A DNA stretch of 64,000 nucleotides, from NCBI RefSeq assembly GCF_036346855.1, contig NZ_CP107841.1:8188001-8252000 (forward strand), in the 5' to 3' direction. Position numbers and translations under genes: made by a program. This document shows, piece by piece, positions 16,263 to 24,719 of the stretch (positions within the stretch are counted from its first letter, which is position 1; the number at the start of each line of letters is the position of its first letter). The stretch is from Streptomyces europaeiscabiei. Its GTDB lineage: Bacteria; Actinomycetota; Actinomycetes; Streptomycetales; Streptomycetaceae. The notes below the pieces were generated by a model. It searched no databases, was not told the origin of the DNA, and saw nothing but the letters and a program-made list of their open reading frames with translations.

Positions 16263-18743
16263 TCAGGAAGCCCACGACGGCCTCCCCACGGTGCCGGCGG
16301 TGTGCGCGACGGCCCTCGTGTCGATCAGCCCGGCCAGCTCGGACAGGACCGGGTGCCCGGTCACGTCCTTGGGGGACACCGCCCGCTCCAGGGCGATCGC
16401 GAGCTTCACCGCCGACAGCGAGGTGCCACCCCGGTCGAAGAAGTGGTCGCGCCGGCCGATGCCGGCCCGCGGCACACCGAGCACCTCGGCCCACGCGGCA
16501 GCCAGCCGCTCCTCGGTCGGCGTCGCCGGCGGTTCGCCCGACGTGCCCTCCATCGCGTCGAGTTCCTCGGCCAGCGCCGTCAGCGTCCGCCGGTCGATCT
16601 TGCCGTTGCCGGTCAGCGGCAGGCTCTCGCGCCAGTGGAACACCGACGGCACCATGTACGCCGGCAGTGAGTCCGCCAGCCGGCCCCGCAGATCCTCGGC
16701 CGCGAGCGGCCGGCCGGAGTGGAAGGCCACCAGCCGCGCGCCCCTGGCGACGACCACCGCGCCGTCCCGCACCCCCGCCACCTTGAGCAGTGCGTTCTCC
16801 ACCTCGCCGATCTCGATACGGAAGCCGCGCACCTTGACCTGGGTGTCCCGGCGGCCGAGGAACTCCAGCTTGGCGTCGGGCCGCCAGCGCCCGTGGTCCC
16901 CGCTGCGGTAGAGCCGCTCGCCGGGCCGGTACGGGTCGGTGGTGAAGGCCCGTGCGGTGCGTTCGGGGTCGTTGACGTAGCCCCGCCCGACACACACCCC
17001 GGAGAAGACGATCTCCCCCGGAGCGCCCAGCGGCACGAGGGAGAGGTGTTCGTCGACGACGTACACACGGACGTTGCGGACCGGACGGCCCAGGGGCACC
17101 CGGCCCCCCTCCGGAGCCCGGTCCATCACCTCGTGGTTGGTGTCGTCCGAGGTCTCCGTCAGCCCGTAGGCGTTGACCAGGGGTATCCCCGGCTCGCTTG
17201 CGAACCAGCGCTCCGCCAGCTCCTGCTTCAACGCTTCCCCGGTGACCGACACCCGGCGCAGCGCGGGCAGTTCCCGGGGGTGCTGCTCCAGATGCGCGAG
17301 AACCGCTTCGAGGTACGACGGCACGACCTGGACCACGTTCGCCCGGCCGTCGGCGATCCGGTCGACGAACCGTCCGACGTCCAGGATCACCTCCTGCTCC
17401 ACCAGGAGGGTCCGACCACCGGCCAGGGGGCCGGCCAGCAGCTGCCACAGGGAGATGTCGAAGCACTGGGGCGCGGTCTGCGCGACGACGTCCCCCTCGC
17501 CGATGCCGAGGTCGTCGAGCTTGGCGTGGAGATGGTTGAGCATCCCGGCGTGCTCGCACATCGCGCCCTTGGGCTCGCCCGTGGAACCGGACGTGAAGTA
17601 GATGTACGCGAGCCGGTCCGGCGTGATCTCCATACCGAGGTCGGAGTCCGGGTGGGCCTCGTCGTACGCGTCCTCGACGAGCAGCCGCTGCACCCCGGGC
17701 AGCGCGGACAGGGCCCGGTCCAGTGCGGCCGTGCTGCCCCGCTCGGTGAGCACCAGCTCGCAGCCGGCGCGGGCGAGCGTGGTGGCGACGCGTTCGGCGG
17801 GGAAGTGCGGCTCGACGGGCAGATAGGCGCCGCCCGCCTTGAACACCGCGAGGACGGCCGCCATCCAGTCGAGGTTCCGCTCGGTCACCACCGCGACGAC
17901 GCCCTCGTGACCGAGTCCCCGGACCAGCAGTGCCCGACTGAGCTGGTTGGCACGGGAGTTGAGTTCGCGGTACGTCCAGCGCCGGTCGCCGTGGACGGCC
18001 GCGACCGCGTCCGGGTGCGCCACGACGCGCTGCTCGAACAGCTCGTGCACCCGGCGGTCGGGAAGTTCGCGGTGCGGTCCTGCCAACCCGTCGAGCTGGA
18101 ACCGGAGTTCGTCGTCCGACACCAGACTTCGTCGTCCGTGCTCGGCGTCCGGCTCGGCGGCCAGCAGGGTGAGGGCGGTGACGTGGTACCCGGCGATCCG
18201 GGCCGCGCCGTCCTCGTCGAGCACGTCCGTGCGGTACCGCAGCCGCAGCGCCGGACCGTCGTCGCGGTGCACCAGTCCCACCCGCAGGACCACGTCCTCG
18301 TCAAGGTCGCCGTCGCCGCCGCTCGTGTCGAGCACCGTCTCGAACGGCGGCTCGCTGAGGCCGAGTTCGTGCCGCAGGGCGTCCACCGGGTAGCCGGCGT
18401 GCGTCAGCAGCTCCGTGGTGACCCGGTGGGTGTGCCCCAGCAGCGCGCGCCAGGTGTCGCCGGGCGCGGTGGTGAGCCGGCACGGCAGTGTGCGGCCGTC
18501 CTCCAGCCAGCCGGTGGTGACCTCGCCCTCGCCCGACAGCGCGGCGAGTACCTTCGCATGGGCGGCGAGCAGCGCGGCCGTTCCGTCCGAAGCGGTCAAC
18601 AACCGCTCTGGTAGAGCCACTTCGTAGGCGGCGACCCCCTTCGCCGGATCGGCGCTCCACCGTGGGACCACGGTCCGCCCTCCGGCGGTGAGCACCTCGT
18701 GCCAGTACTTCCGGGCAGCGTCGCCCGACTCCGACAGATCCAT
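16263..18743 (-). CDS. NRPS: condensation-domain remnant, adenylation and carrier domains
   Basis: The 826-residue product activates an amino acid as the adenylate and loads it on its own carrier domain. Residues 1-215 look like the C-terminal half of a condensation domain with no HHxxxDG motif. The adenylation domain follows (about 225-705), with FTSGSTGEPKG near 383-393, NAYGLTE near 524-530, YRSGDHGRW and GNGKIDRR. A carrier domain has Ser775 in GGTSLSAV for phosphopantetheine. Aligning by eye to GrsA gives the pocket residues D429, I430, W433, Q472, S499, T501, A525, D533, D534 and the motif Lys. Two adjacent acids would suit a basic side chain such as diaminopropionate. No thioesterase or epimerase is present. 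It starts 14 bases after the upstream membrane gene ends. Confidence 0.9.
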   Translation of the reverse strand: MDLSESGDAARKYWHEVLTAGGRTVVPRWSADPAKGVAAYEVALPERLLTASDGTAALLAAHAKVLAALSGEGEVTTGWLEDGRTLPCRLTTAPGDTWRALLGHTHRVTTELLTHAGYPVDALRHELGLSEPPFETVLDTSGGDGDLDEDVVLRVGLVHRDDGPALRLRYRTDVLDEDGAARIAGYHVTALTLLAAEPDAEHGRRSLVSDDELRFQLDGLAGPHRELPDRRVHELFEQRVVAHPDAVAAVHGDRRWTYRELNSRANQLSRALLVRGLGHEGVVAVVTERNLDWMAAVLAVFKAGGAYLPVEPHFPAERVATTLARAGCELVLTERGSTAALDRALSALPGVQRLLVEDAYDEAHPDSDLGMEITPDRLAYIYFTSGSTGEPKGAMCEHAGMLNHLHAKLDDLGIGEGDVVAQTAPQCFDISLWQLLAGPLAGGRTLLVEQEVILDVGRFVDRIADGRANVVQVVPSYLEAVLAHLEQHPRELPALRRVSVTGEALKQELAERWFASEPGIPLVNAYGLTETSDDTNHEVMDRAPEGGRVPLGRPVRNVRVYVVDEHLSLVPLGAPGEIVFSGVCVGRGYVNDPERTARAFTTDPYRPGERLYRSGDHGRWRPDAKLEFLGRRDTQVKVRGFRIEIGEVENALLKVAGVRDGAVVVARGARLVAFHSGRPLAAEDLRGRLADSLPAYMVPSVFHWRESLPLTGNGKIDRRTLTALAEELDAMEGTSGEPPATPTEERLAAAWAEVLGVPRAGIGRRDHFFDRGGTSLSAVKLAIALERAVSPKDVTGHPVLSELAGLIDTRAVAHTAGTVGRPSWAS

Positions 18744-18757
18744 CTCTTTCCCCCGAT

Positions 18758-21268
18758 TCACCGTGATCCGGTGGTCTCCGTCGCCGGGTTCCCGCCCCAG
18801 CGCGCGTGCGGCGGCACCTCCTCGCCCTTCATCAGGAAGGAGTCGGCCGCGAGCGCGGCCCCCTCGCCCAGCACCACGCCGTAGTGGACGAACGCCTGGA
18901 CCTCCAGCGTGCTGCCGGCGCCGATCGTGACGTGGTCGGACTTGAAGGTGCCGTCCTCCTGCGAATGTGCCTGGATCTTGCTGCCGGCCGCGAGCGTGCA
19001 GTCGTCCCCGACGGCCGTCAGCGTCCGCTCGGTGATGAACACCCCGTCGTCGAAGACCCGGCGCCCGATCCGCACCCCCAGCAGCCGCCAGACGAGGCTC
19101 TTGTACGGCGTGCCGTTGAGTACCTCCAGGTGTTTGTCCGGCAGTTTCCACAGCCGCTCCTGCCGCCAGAAGACGGGGTCGTAGATGGAGCACAACCGTG
19201 GCCGCAGCGGCCGGAAGCGGGTCAGGGACCGTTCCACGAGCGTGTAGTAGAGGACGGTGAACACCAGCGCAGCCAGGGGCAGCGCGGCGAGCGCGAGCAG
19301 TCCCGTGATGCCGTCCCCGCGCCCGTACAGGTCGAAGGCCGTGAAGCCGAGCAGGGTGAGCGCGAAGGTGTGCAGCCAGCGCAGGAACAGGAACAGTCCC
19401 ATCGAGCGCAGGTTGAAGCGGTTCTTCGCGGCGAGCCGCCGGTGCAGTTCCTCGCCTTCGCGCAGATGGTCGAAGCGGCTGTCGCGCTCCACCGAGCGGG
19501 GGATCTCGAAGGGCGGCGAGCCGAGCAGCCCGACCCCTTCGCGGATCTCGCCGTCGAGCGGGACCAGGACCTTGGTGGCCAGCAGGCAGTTCTCGCCGGT
19601 GCGGCCGCCGACCGGGTAGGCGATTTGGTTGCCCAGGAAGTTGTGCCCGCCGATCGCCGTCCGGGACACCCGGAACGACGTGGCGGAGTAGTCCGCGTTC
19701 ATGACCGACAGCCCGTCCGCGACCATCGTGCCGCTGCCGACCTTCACCAGGTACGGCGTCTCGTGCTGCACCGCGGTGCCGAAGTTGGACCCGGTCTGGT
19801 CGACGCGCGAGAGGTCGTACCCGAGGGCCTTGAGGCAGGGGACGATGTACGAACTGTCGCCGCACAGCCAGGTGAAGAACCCGAGGTTGGTCAGGCGGGC
19901 GATCGCGCGGTGCACCGAGTAGTGGAAGCCGTACAGCGGATAGGTGCGGTCCGGCTTCACCAGCGGGCGCAGCAGCCGCGGTACGACGAACACGACGACG
20001 GCCCCCACGACGATCGAGCCGCCGAACAGCGCGAGCGACAGGGCCATCGCCTCGACGTGGAAGCGCGCCGTGGAAAGGTGCTGCGACGCCGGGTCGAGCA
20101 GGGTGTCCAGCTCGGGCGCGGCGGTGAGCAGCAGATAGGCGCCGCCGACGGTCAGCGGTATGTACAGCAGCAGGGTCTGGAGCAGGGCGGCGAGCCCGTA
20201 TCCGGCCCGCCGGAGTGTGCCGCACGGGAGCGGGGCGACCCGGATGTGGTCCACGTCCGTGCGTCGGGCCGGTGAGCCGTGCCAGCTCTCCGCGGCGGGG
20301 ACCGACTCGTCGGCGCGCAGGGCGGAGGAGTGACCGAGCTGGGAACCGTCGCCGATGGCGGTGCCGATGTCGAGGACGGTGTGCTCGCCGACGAAGACGT
20401 CCCGGCCGAGGGTCACGGGGCCGGTGCGGATGCGTCCGCCGCGTGCCCGGTAGCAGAGGAAGGAGGAGTCCTTGCGGATGACCGTGCCCGCACCGATCGT
20501 CAGCAGGTCGGTGCAGACCGGGACGGTGCGGCTGAGGATTGTGACGCCCGGTCCGATGCGGGCGCCGAGGGCCCGCAGGTACAGCACGTACAGCGGGTTG
20601 CCGACGAACAGGATCATCGGGCTGGTGTGCAGCAGCGACTTGACGATCCAGAACCGCAGATACGCCGGGCCCCACACGGGGAACTCCACGGGCTGCCACC
20701 GCCCGATCAGCAGCCATTTGGCGGCGACCGGCAGGGTGCACAGGGCGAGGAGGGCGAGCGCGCCGAAGACGGCCGACCGCAGGTAGATCTCGGCGATCCC
20801 CGAGGCTTCCGCCACCCACTCGTACCCCTGTACGTATCCAGAGGTGGCGAGCAGGCAGTAGCCGACGAAGAGGAGCAACTGCAGCGCTCCGCACAGGGTG
20901 TAGCGGAACGTGTTGCCCGGGGGCACGGGCCCGGCGGGCACCGGCGGGGCGGCCGGCGACGCCGGCGCCTCGGTCAGCGCGGCGGCGAGGCTGCGGACCG
21001 TCGGGTGGCCGTAGACGTCCCGAATGGACACCGACGGCAGATCGGGGTGCTTCCTGACGCGGGCGCAGAAATGTGCCATCGTCAGCGAGTTGGCACCGAG
21101 GTCGTCGAAGAAATTGCTTTCTATGGGCACATGTTCGACTCGTGCGACGCCGGCCAGAACTTCGGCCAGAAGTCGCTCGATGGCGGTGTACGATTCCGCC
21201 GCGTCCGGTTCGGCCGCCTGGACCTCGCCCGGATTTTCCACCACGTGTCGTGGCGCTGGCAATGTCAT
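18758..21268 (-). CDS. Carrier domain fused to a Pls-like polytopic membrane protein with three beta-helix domains
   Basis: The 836-residue product starts with a phosphopantetheine carrier domain (about 25-100, Ser61 in DDLGANSLT). Pairs of hydrophobic helices then alternate with three hexapeptide-repeat left-handed beta-helix domains (GPGVTILSRTVPVCTD..., VGSGTMVADGLSVMNADYS..., VGDDCTLAAGSKIQAHS...). This is the layout of the 'NRPS terminal domain of unknown function' and of the C1-C2-C3 tandem domains of epsilon-poly-L-lysine synthetase (Pls), which form isopeptide bonds at the membrane. In Pls the adenylation domain is on the same chain; here it is encoded by the next gene. It is the first gene of the operon, with GGAG eight bases upstream. 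A role as peptide ligase, possibly with export, is inferred from Pls. Confidence 0.88.
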   Translation of the reverse strand: MTLPAPRHVVENPGEVQAAEPDAAESYTAIERLLAEVLAGVARVEHVPIESNFFDDLGANSLTMAHFCARVRKHPDLPSVSIRDVYGHPTVRSLAAALTEAPASPAAPPVPAGPVPPGNTFRYTLCGALQLLLFVGYCLLATSGYVQGYEWVAEASGIAEIYLRSAVFGALALLALCTLPVAAKWLLIGRWQPVEFPVWGPAYLRFWIVKSLLHTSPMILFVGNPLYVLYLRALGARIGPGVTILSRTVPVCTDLLTIGAGTVIRKDSSFLCYRARGGRIRTGPVTLGRDVFVGEHTVLDIGTAIGDGSQLGHSSALRADESVPAAESWHGSPARRTDVDHIRVAPLPCGTLRRAGYGLAALLQTLLLYIPLTVGGAYLLLTAAPELDTLLDPASQHLSTARFHVEAMALSLALFGGSIVVGAVVVFVVPRLLRPLVKPDRTYPLYGFHYSVHRAIARLTNLGFFTWLCGDSSYIVPCLKALGYDLSRVDQTGSNFGTAVQHETPYLVKVGSGTMVADGLSVMNADYSATSFRVSRTAIGGHNFLGNQIAYPVGGRTGENCLLATKVLVPLDGEIREGVGLLGSPPFEIPRSVERDSRFDHLREGEELHRRLAAKNRFNLRSMGLFLFLRWLHTFALTLLGFTAFDLYGRGDGITGLLALAALPLAALVFTVLYYTLVERSLTRFRPLRPRLCSIYDPVFWRQERLWKLPDKHLEVLNGTPYKSLVWRLLGVRIGRRVFDDGVFITERTLTAVGDDCTLAAGSKIQAHSQEDGTFKSDHVTIGAGSTLEVQAFVHYGVVLGEGAALAADSFLMKGEEVPPHARWGGNPATETTGSR

Positions 21269-21825
21269 TGAATTTCTCCGCGACAGGTATTGCGATGGAA
21301 GGCGCCCGGGGGTGAACGGGACGGCGCGCGGAATGACAGTAGGAGAGGGGATGGAAAGCGGTGACGCGTGTGGCGGAATGGATCAGGCCTGTTCGGAGCC
21401 TGGACGAATCCCTCGGGGTGTGCTGTGCCGGCACCTTGGACGGGTGGGTTCAGCGGAATGCAATCCGGATTCTTTCGGCACATTCGGGAACGGGTCAAGG
21501 GAGGTTGGGCGATTGACGCTTTCCCGCCCCTTTGTCGATCCCCTCCGGTCTGTCGGACCCGGGCCCGTACGCCGCCTCAGCGGGGAACTTTCCAAAGAGA
21601 CGGTACAAACACACCCGAACGTTCCGCTTCCAGCCACTCAATGATTCGGCCAGCAAGTTCATGACAGAAAAGGCGATTCGGAATCACCTTTGGTTTCTGC
21701 TGGGTTTCCCTTTGTTTGCTGCCCCGTGACGCGACCGGAGGGAAGCGTGCGCCGCACGCGGACCATGTCGCGGCCGACGGCACCGGGAGGTGAGGGCGGC
21801 ACGCGCAGGCGGATACCTTTAGGGC
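21269..21825. other. Divergent intergenic region of the NRPS operon and yihY-family gene
   Basis: About 560 bases contain no convincing gene. The region must hold the promoter of the leftward NRPS operon. I see no TTAGGTTAGG-type iron box, which argues weakly against a siderophore. The part near 21600-21720 is less GC-rich than its surroundings. At the right end TACCTT sits seven bases before the yihY-family GTG, suggesting a leaderless transcript. Confidence 0.5.
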
Positions 21826-22950
21826 GTGCAGCCAGCAAGTCAGTCACCCCCACCGTCGGAGAGCCCCCATGGGCGTCTCCACCGCGCGCGTGCCCTCTAC
21901 CGGGACGTGTCCAAGCGCAGGACCGCCTGGCTGCTGCTGAAGGACACCGTCAACTCCTGCATCGAGTACCGCATCCTGGGCCTCGCGGCCGAGGCGGCGT
22001 TCTTCTCGCTGCTCTCCGTGCCGCCGCTGCTGCTCAGCATGATCGGCCTGCTCGGCTACGTCGACGACTGGACCGGCGCGGACACCATCGCCAGCCTGGA
22101 GCTCAACCTCCTGGAGGCCTCGCGCACCGTCCTGTCCGAGAAGGGCGTCGCGCAGATCGCGCAGCCGATCCTGGACGACGTGATGAAGGGCGGTCGCCCC
22201 GACGTCATCTCCATAGGCTTCCTGTTCGCCCTGTGGTCCGGGTCCCGCGCGGTGAACGTCTTCATCGACACCATCACCGTCATGTACGGCCTCGACGGCG
22301 TCCGCGGCATCGTCAAGACCCGTCTCATGGCGTTCCTGCTCTTCATCGTGGCTCTGCTGATCGGCTCGATCGCCCTGCCGCTGATGGTTGCCGGGCCCGA
22401 CGCCGTCGTCCGGATGGTCCCGTGGTCGACGACCGTCGTGCAGGTCCTCTACTGGCCCGTCGTGATCGTGCTGTCCATCGTCTTCCTGACGACGCTGTAC
22501 CACGTGTCAGTCCCGGTCCGCTCCCCCTGGGTCGAGGACGTACCGGGTTCCCTCGTGGCCCTCGGCATGTGGGTCCTGGGCAGCTTCCTGCTCCGCATCT
22601 ACCTCACCAGCACGGTCGAGGGAGCGACGATCTACGGCTCCCTCGCCGCCGCGGTCGCCGTCCTCCTCTGGATCGGCGTGGGCGCCTTCGCCGTCCTCGT
22701 CGGCGCCGCCGTCAACGCGGCCATCGACCGTGTCTGGCCCGCCGCGGCCACCGCCGCGGCCCGCGCCGCCAACGAGCGCCTTCGCGAGGAACAGGCCGCC
22801 GAGTACGTCGCCCGCGCCGCCGCCGCCCGCTCCCACGACCCCGAAGACCCCGACATGCCCTCCGAGTTCCCGGAACGCTGGTCCCGCTTCCTGCCGCCGG
22901 AGGACGTGACGTCGAGGCTGCGGTCGCCGGTGAAGAAGGGGGAGGACTGA
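21826..22950 (+). CDS. YihY/BrkB-family inner-membrane protein
   Basis: The 374-residue product has an N-terminal cytoplasmic segment, then the BrkB-family core with about six membrane helices (LGLAAEAAFFSLLSVPPLLLSMIGLLGY, VISIGFLFALWSGSRAVNVFIDTI, FLLFIVALLIGSIALPLM and so on) and a charged C-terminal tail. The family is widespread; its function is unsettled and the older 'RNase BN' name is wrong. The chosen start is a GTG with no Shine-Dalgarno but with TACCTT at -10-like distance, so leaderless translation is possible. A later in-frame start cannot be excluded. The stop is only a few bases from the right-end hairpin of a decayed TnpB element. Confidence 0.88.
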   Translation: MQPASQSPPPSESPHGRLHRARALYRDVSKRRTAWLLLKDTVNSCIEYRILGLAAEAAFFSLLSVPPLLLSMIGLLGYVDDWTGADTIASLELNLLEASRTVLSEKGVAQIAQPILDDVMKGGRPDVISIGFLFALWSGSRAVNVFIDTITVMYGLDGVRGIVKTRLMAFLLFIVALLIGSIALPLMVAGPDAVVRMVPWSTTVVQVLYWPVVIVLSIVFLTTLYHVSVPVRSPWVEDVPGSLVALGMWVLGSFLLRIYLTSTVEGATIYGSLAAAVAVLLWIGVGAFAVLVGAAVNAAIDRVWPAAATAAARAANERLREEQAAEYVARAAAARSHDPEDPDMPSEFPERWSRFLPPEDVTSRLRSPVKKGED

Positions 22951-22951
22951 C

Positions 22952-23620
22952 ACGCTCCTCGTCCTGCAGGACGAGGATTCTGGCCTTCCTCGGCTGGTTG
23001 CTGTGCCGCTGCGCGGCACGGTTTCCGGTGGGGAATCCGTGGCTTCCTGTTTCTTCGCGCTGTGCCGGGATTGCTCCTGGTCGTACCGGCGCTCCGCAGG
23101 CTGATGCCGCCAGTCCGGCGGCCGTTTTCACGTTGATCGCGGCGTTGGTGTCCCGGTCGTGGACGGTGCCGCAGGCGGTGCAGGTCGATTCCCGTACGTT
23201 CAGGGGTTTGGGGGCCCGTCCACAGTGCCGCAGGTGGAGCAGGTCTGGGAGGTCTGGGAGGTCTGGAAGGCGGGGTGAACCGGCCGATCTTCACCGGAGT
23301 GCGCCCGTATCGGGCGGCCTTGTACTTCAGCATGCCGATGAACGATGACCATCCGGCGTCGTGCACGCGTCGCGCAGGGACTGCTGGAGGACGACCGCGG
23401 AGACCTCACCCAGCCAGGACCGCTCCGGCGTCCGTTGTGCCTCGATGATCAGCTTCCGGGACAGCTGACCGGCCGTCGGGAACGGCTGCCCGGCTGCGCG
23501 GGCGTCCTCGCGGATACGCGCGGCGTCGTTGAACACGACGCGGGCGGACCCGAACGCCCTGGCCGGCGCGGCCTGCTGAGCGGCGTCGGGGTACAGCCTG
23601 AAGGCGTACCGGAGCTGCAT
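22952..23620 (-). pseudogene. tnpB: Decayed TnpB (IS200/IS605 OrfB) gene
   Basis: Starting at the ATG 23620 the reading frame MQLRYAFRLYPDAAQQ... FGSARVVFNDAARIREDARAAGQ is a clear TnpB N-terminus, but it ends after about 100 codons. In other frames come AGWSSFIGMLKYKAARYGRTP, then TCSTCGTVDGP (first zinc-knuckle cysteines), then KTAAGLAASACGAP (the normal TnpB C-terminal region). A large internal deletion has removed the RuvC core, and at least two frameshifts follow; one coincides with a triplicated GAGGTCTGG. The gene cannot make an active nuclease. No TnpA is nearby. The element lies directly downstream of the yihY-family gene. Confidence 0.85.
22956..22977. repeat. 22-base perfect palindrome at the TnpB element's right end
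   Basis: The self-complementary sequence TCCTCGTCCT/AGGACGAGGA around a central GC lies at the C-terminal end of the TnpB remnant, six bases after the yihY stop. IS605-type elements carry such a hairpin at the right end, where the guide (omega) RNA scaffold also derives. It may now serve as the yihY transcription terminator. Confidence 0.75.
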
Positions 23621-23629
23621 GACGATCAC

Positions 23630-23946
23630 ACTAGGTACATCGAACCCACGTCGTCATCGGGAACGTGTGGGCGACCCGTCACCGTCAGGAAGGAAGCAGG
23701 GCCCGGCACCGCCGGAGCGCTACCGTGGCAGTCCGTGTCGCGGCACGAGAATCGCCTCATCCCCGACCTGAAGGCCGAAACACCGCGAATGATTCCGGGA
23801 GCCGTGTCCTGCCACGGCACGGAGGAGCGATGTCCCGTTCCTGCCGCTGGGCACCGGCGGGCTTCTGAGAGGCGCGGGCGAGTGGTGCACGGTGATTCGC
23901 TAGGCAACAAACAGCAGGGCGGCCCCGGAGGCGTAGCCTTTTTGGT
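23630..23946. other. Non-coding stretch between the TnpB remnant and the AraC gene
   Basis: No credible gene is seen in these 317 bases on either strand. The left part would hold the left end of the insertion element but no terminal structure is obvious. At the right end TAGCCT (23934-23939) lies seven bases before the GTG of the AraC-family gene, a candidate -10 box for a leaderless transcript. Confidence 0.45.
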
Positions 23947-24657
23947 GTGTATCTGGAAAGGGCGTCTCGGCTGGGTGGTGGGGCCGTCGTGTGGACGAAC
24001 AGCCCCGGTGGCCCGGTCGGGTCCGGCTCAGGTTCCGGCTCCGGGCGGGTTCTGCCGGACGGGTGCATGGATCTGCTGTGGAGCGACGGGCGGCTGATGG
24101 TCGCAGGGCCGGACACGCGGGCGTACGTCACCGAAGGGGCTCCGAGCAGTTGGGCGGGCCTCCGGTTCTATCCGGGTACCGCGCCCGCCTTTCTCGGTGT
24201 GCCCGCGCACGAGTTGCGTGACCGGCGGGTGGAGCTGGCCGAGCTGTGGTCCCCGGCGGTCGTGCGGCGGCTCACCGCGCGGGTGAACGCGGCGGGTGAT
24301 CCGGCGAGCGGGCTGGAAGAGGTGGTCCTGGAGCGGGCGGCCGAGGTGGCGCGGCCCGACCCGGTGCTGCGGCAGGTCGTCGCCGCCCTCGACGCGGGGC
24401 GGCCCGTCGCGGCGACCGCCGACGAACTCGGGCTCGGGGCACGGCAGTTGCACCGCAGGTCACTCGCCGCGTTCGGGTACGGGCCAAAGACCCTCGGGCG
24501 GGTGCTGCGGCTGCAACGGGCGCTCGCGCTAGCCCGGGACGGGGTGCCCTTCGCCGAGACGGCGGCCCGGACCGGGTACGCCGACCAGGCACATCTGGCG
24601 CGTGACGTACGGGAGTTGGCGGGGCTGCCGCTCGGCGCGCTGCTCGGCGGACGGTAG
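23947..24657 (+). CDS. AraC-family transcriptional regulator (DUF6597-type N-terminus)
   Basis: The 236-residue product combines an N-terminal sensor part, with the [10 protein letters not shown] and [22 protein letters not shown] motifs common in DUF6597-type AraC proteins, and a C-terminal AraC double helix-turn-helix (about 145-235: [39 protein letters not shown], then [25 protein letters not shown]). A Gly-Ser-rich run follows residue 20. The GTG start has no ribosome binding site and may be leaderless. It converges on a VOC-family gene, a frequent arrangement for this regulator type; the regulator may control that neighbour. Confidence 0.87.
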   Translation: MYLERASRLGGGAVVWTNSPGGPVGSGSGSGSGRVLPDGCMDLLWSDGRLMVAGPDTRAYVTEGAPSSWAGLRFYPGTAPAFLGVPAHELRDRRVELAELWSPAVVRRLTARVNAAGDPASGLEEVVLERAAEVARPDPVLRQVVAALDAGRPVAATADELGLGARQLHRRSLAAFGYGPKTLGRVLRLQRALALARDGVPFAETAARTGYADQAHLARDVRELAGLPLGALLGGR

Positions 24658-24719
24658 CGGGCCCTGGCGGGGTGCCGGGCTACTCGGTAGCGGGCCTGGC
24701 AGGGTGCCGGGCTACTCGG
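24655..24719. repeat. Tandem duplication of about 32-33 bases between convergent genes
   Basis: Two near-identical copies of GTAGCGGGCC(C)TGGC-GGGTGCCGGGCTACTCGG lie end to end. The first overlaps the AraC stop codon and the second overlaps the VOC stop (TAG read as CTA). They differ by one inserted base and one substitution. Confidence 0.75.

Noticed and set aside
21269..21825. Iron box that would mark the NRPS set as a siderophore cluster
   Set aside because: No TTAGGTTAGGCTAACCTAA-like palindrome was found by eye, and no siderophore exporter, receptor or reductase gene is nearby.
23327..23629. Intact small transposase-like gene
   Set aside because: It is only the N-terminal 90 or so residues of TnpB followed by frameshifted remains of its C-terminus.
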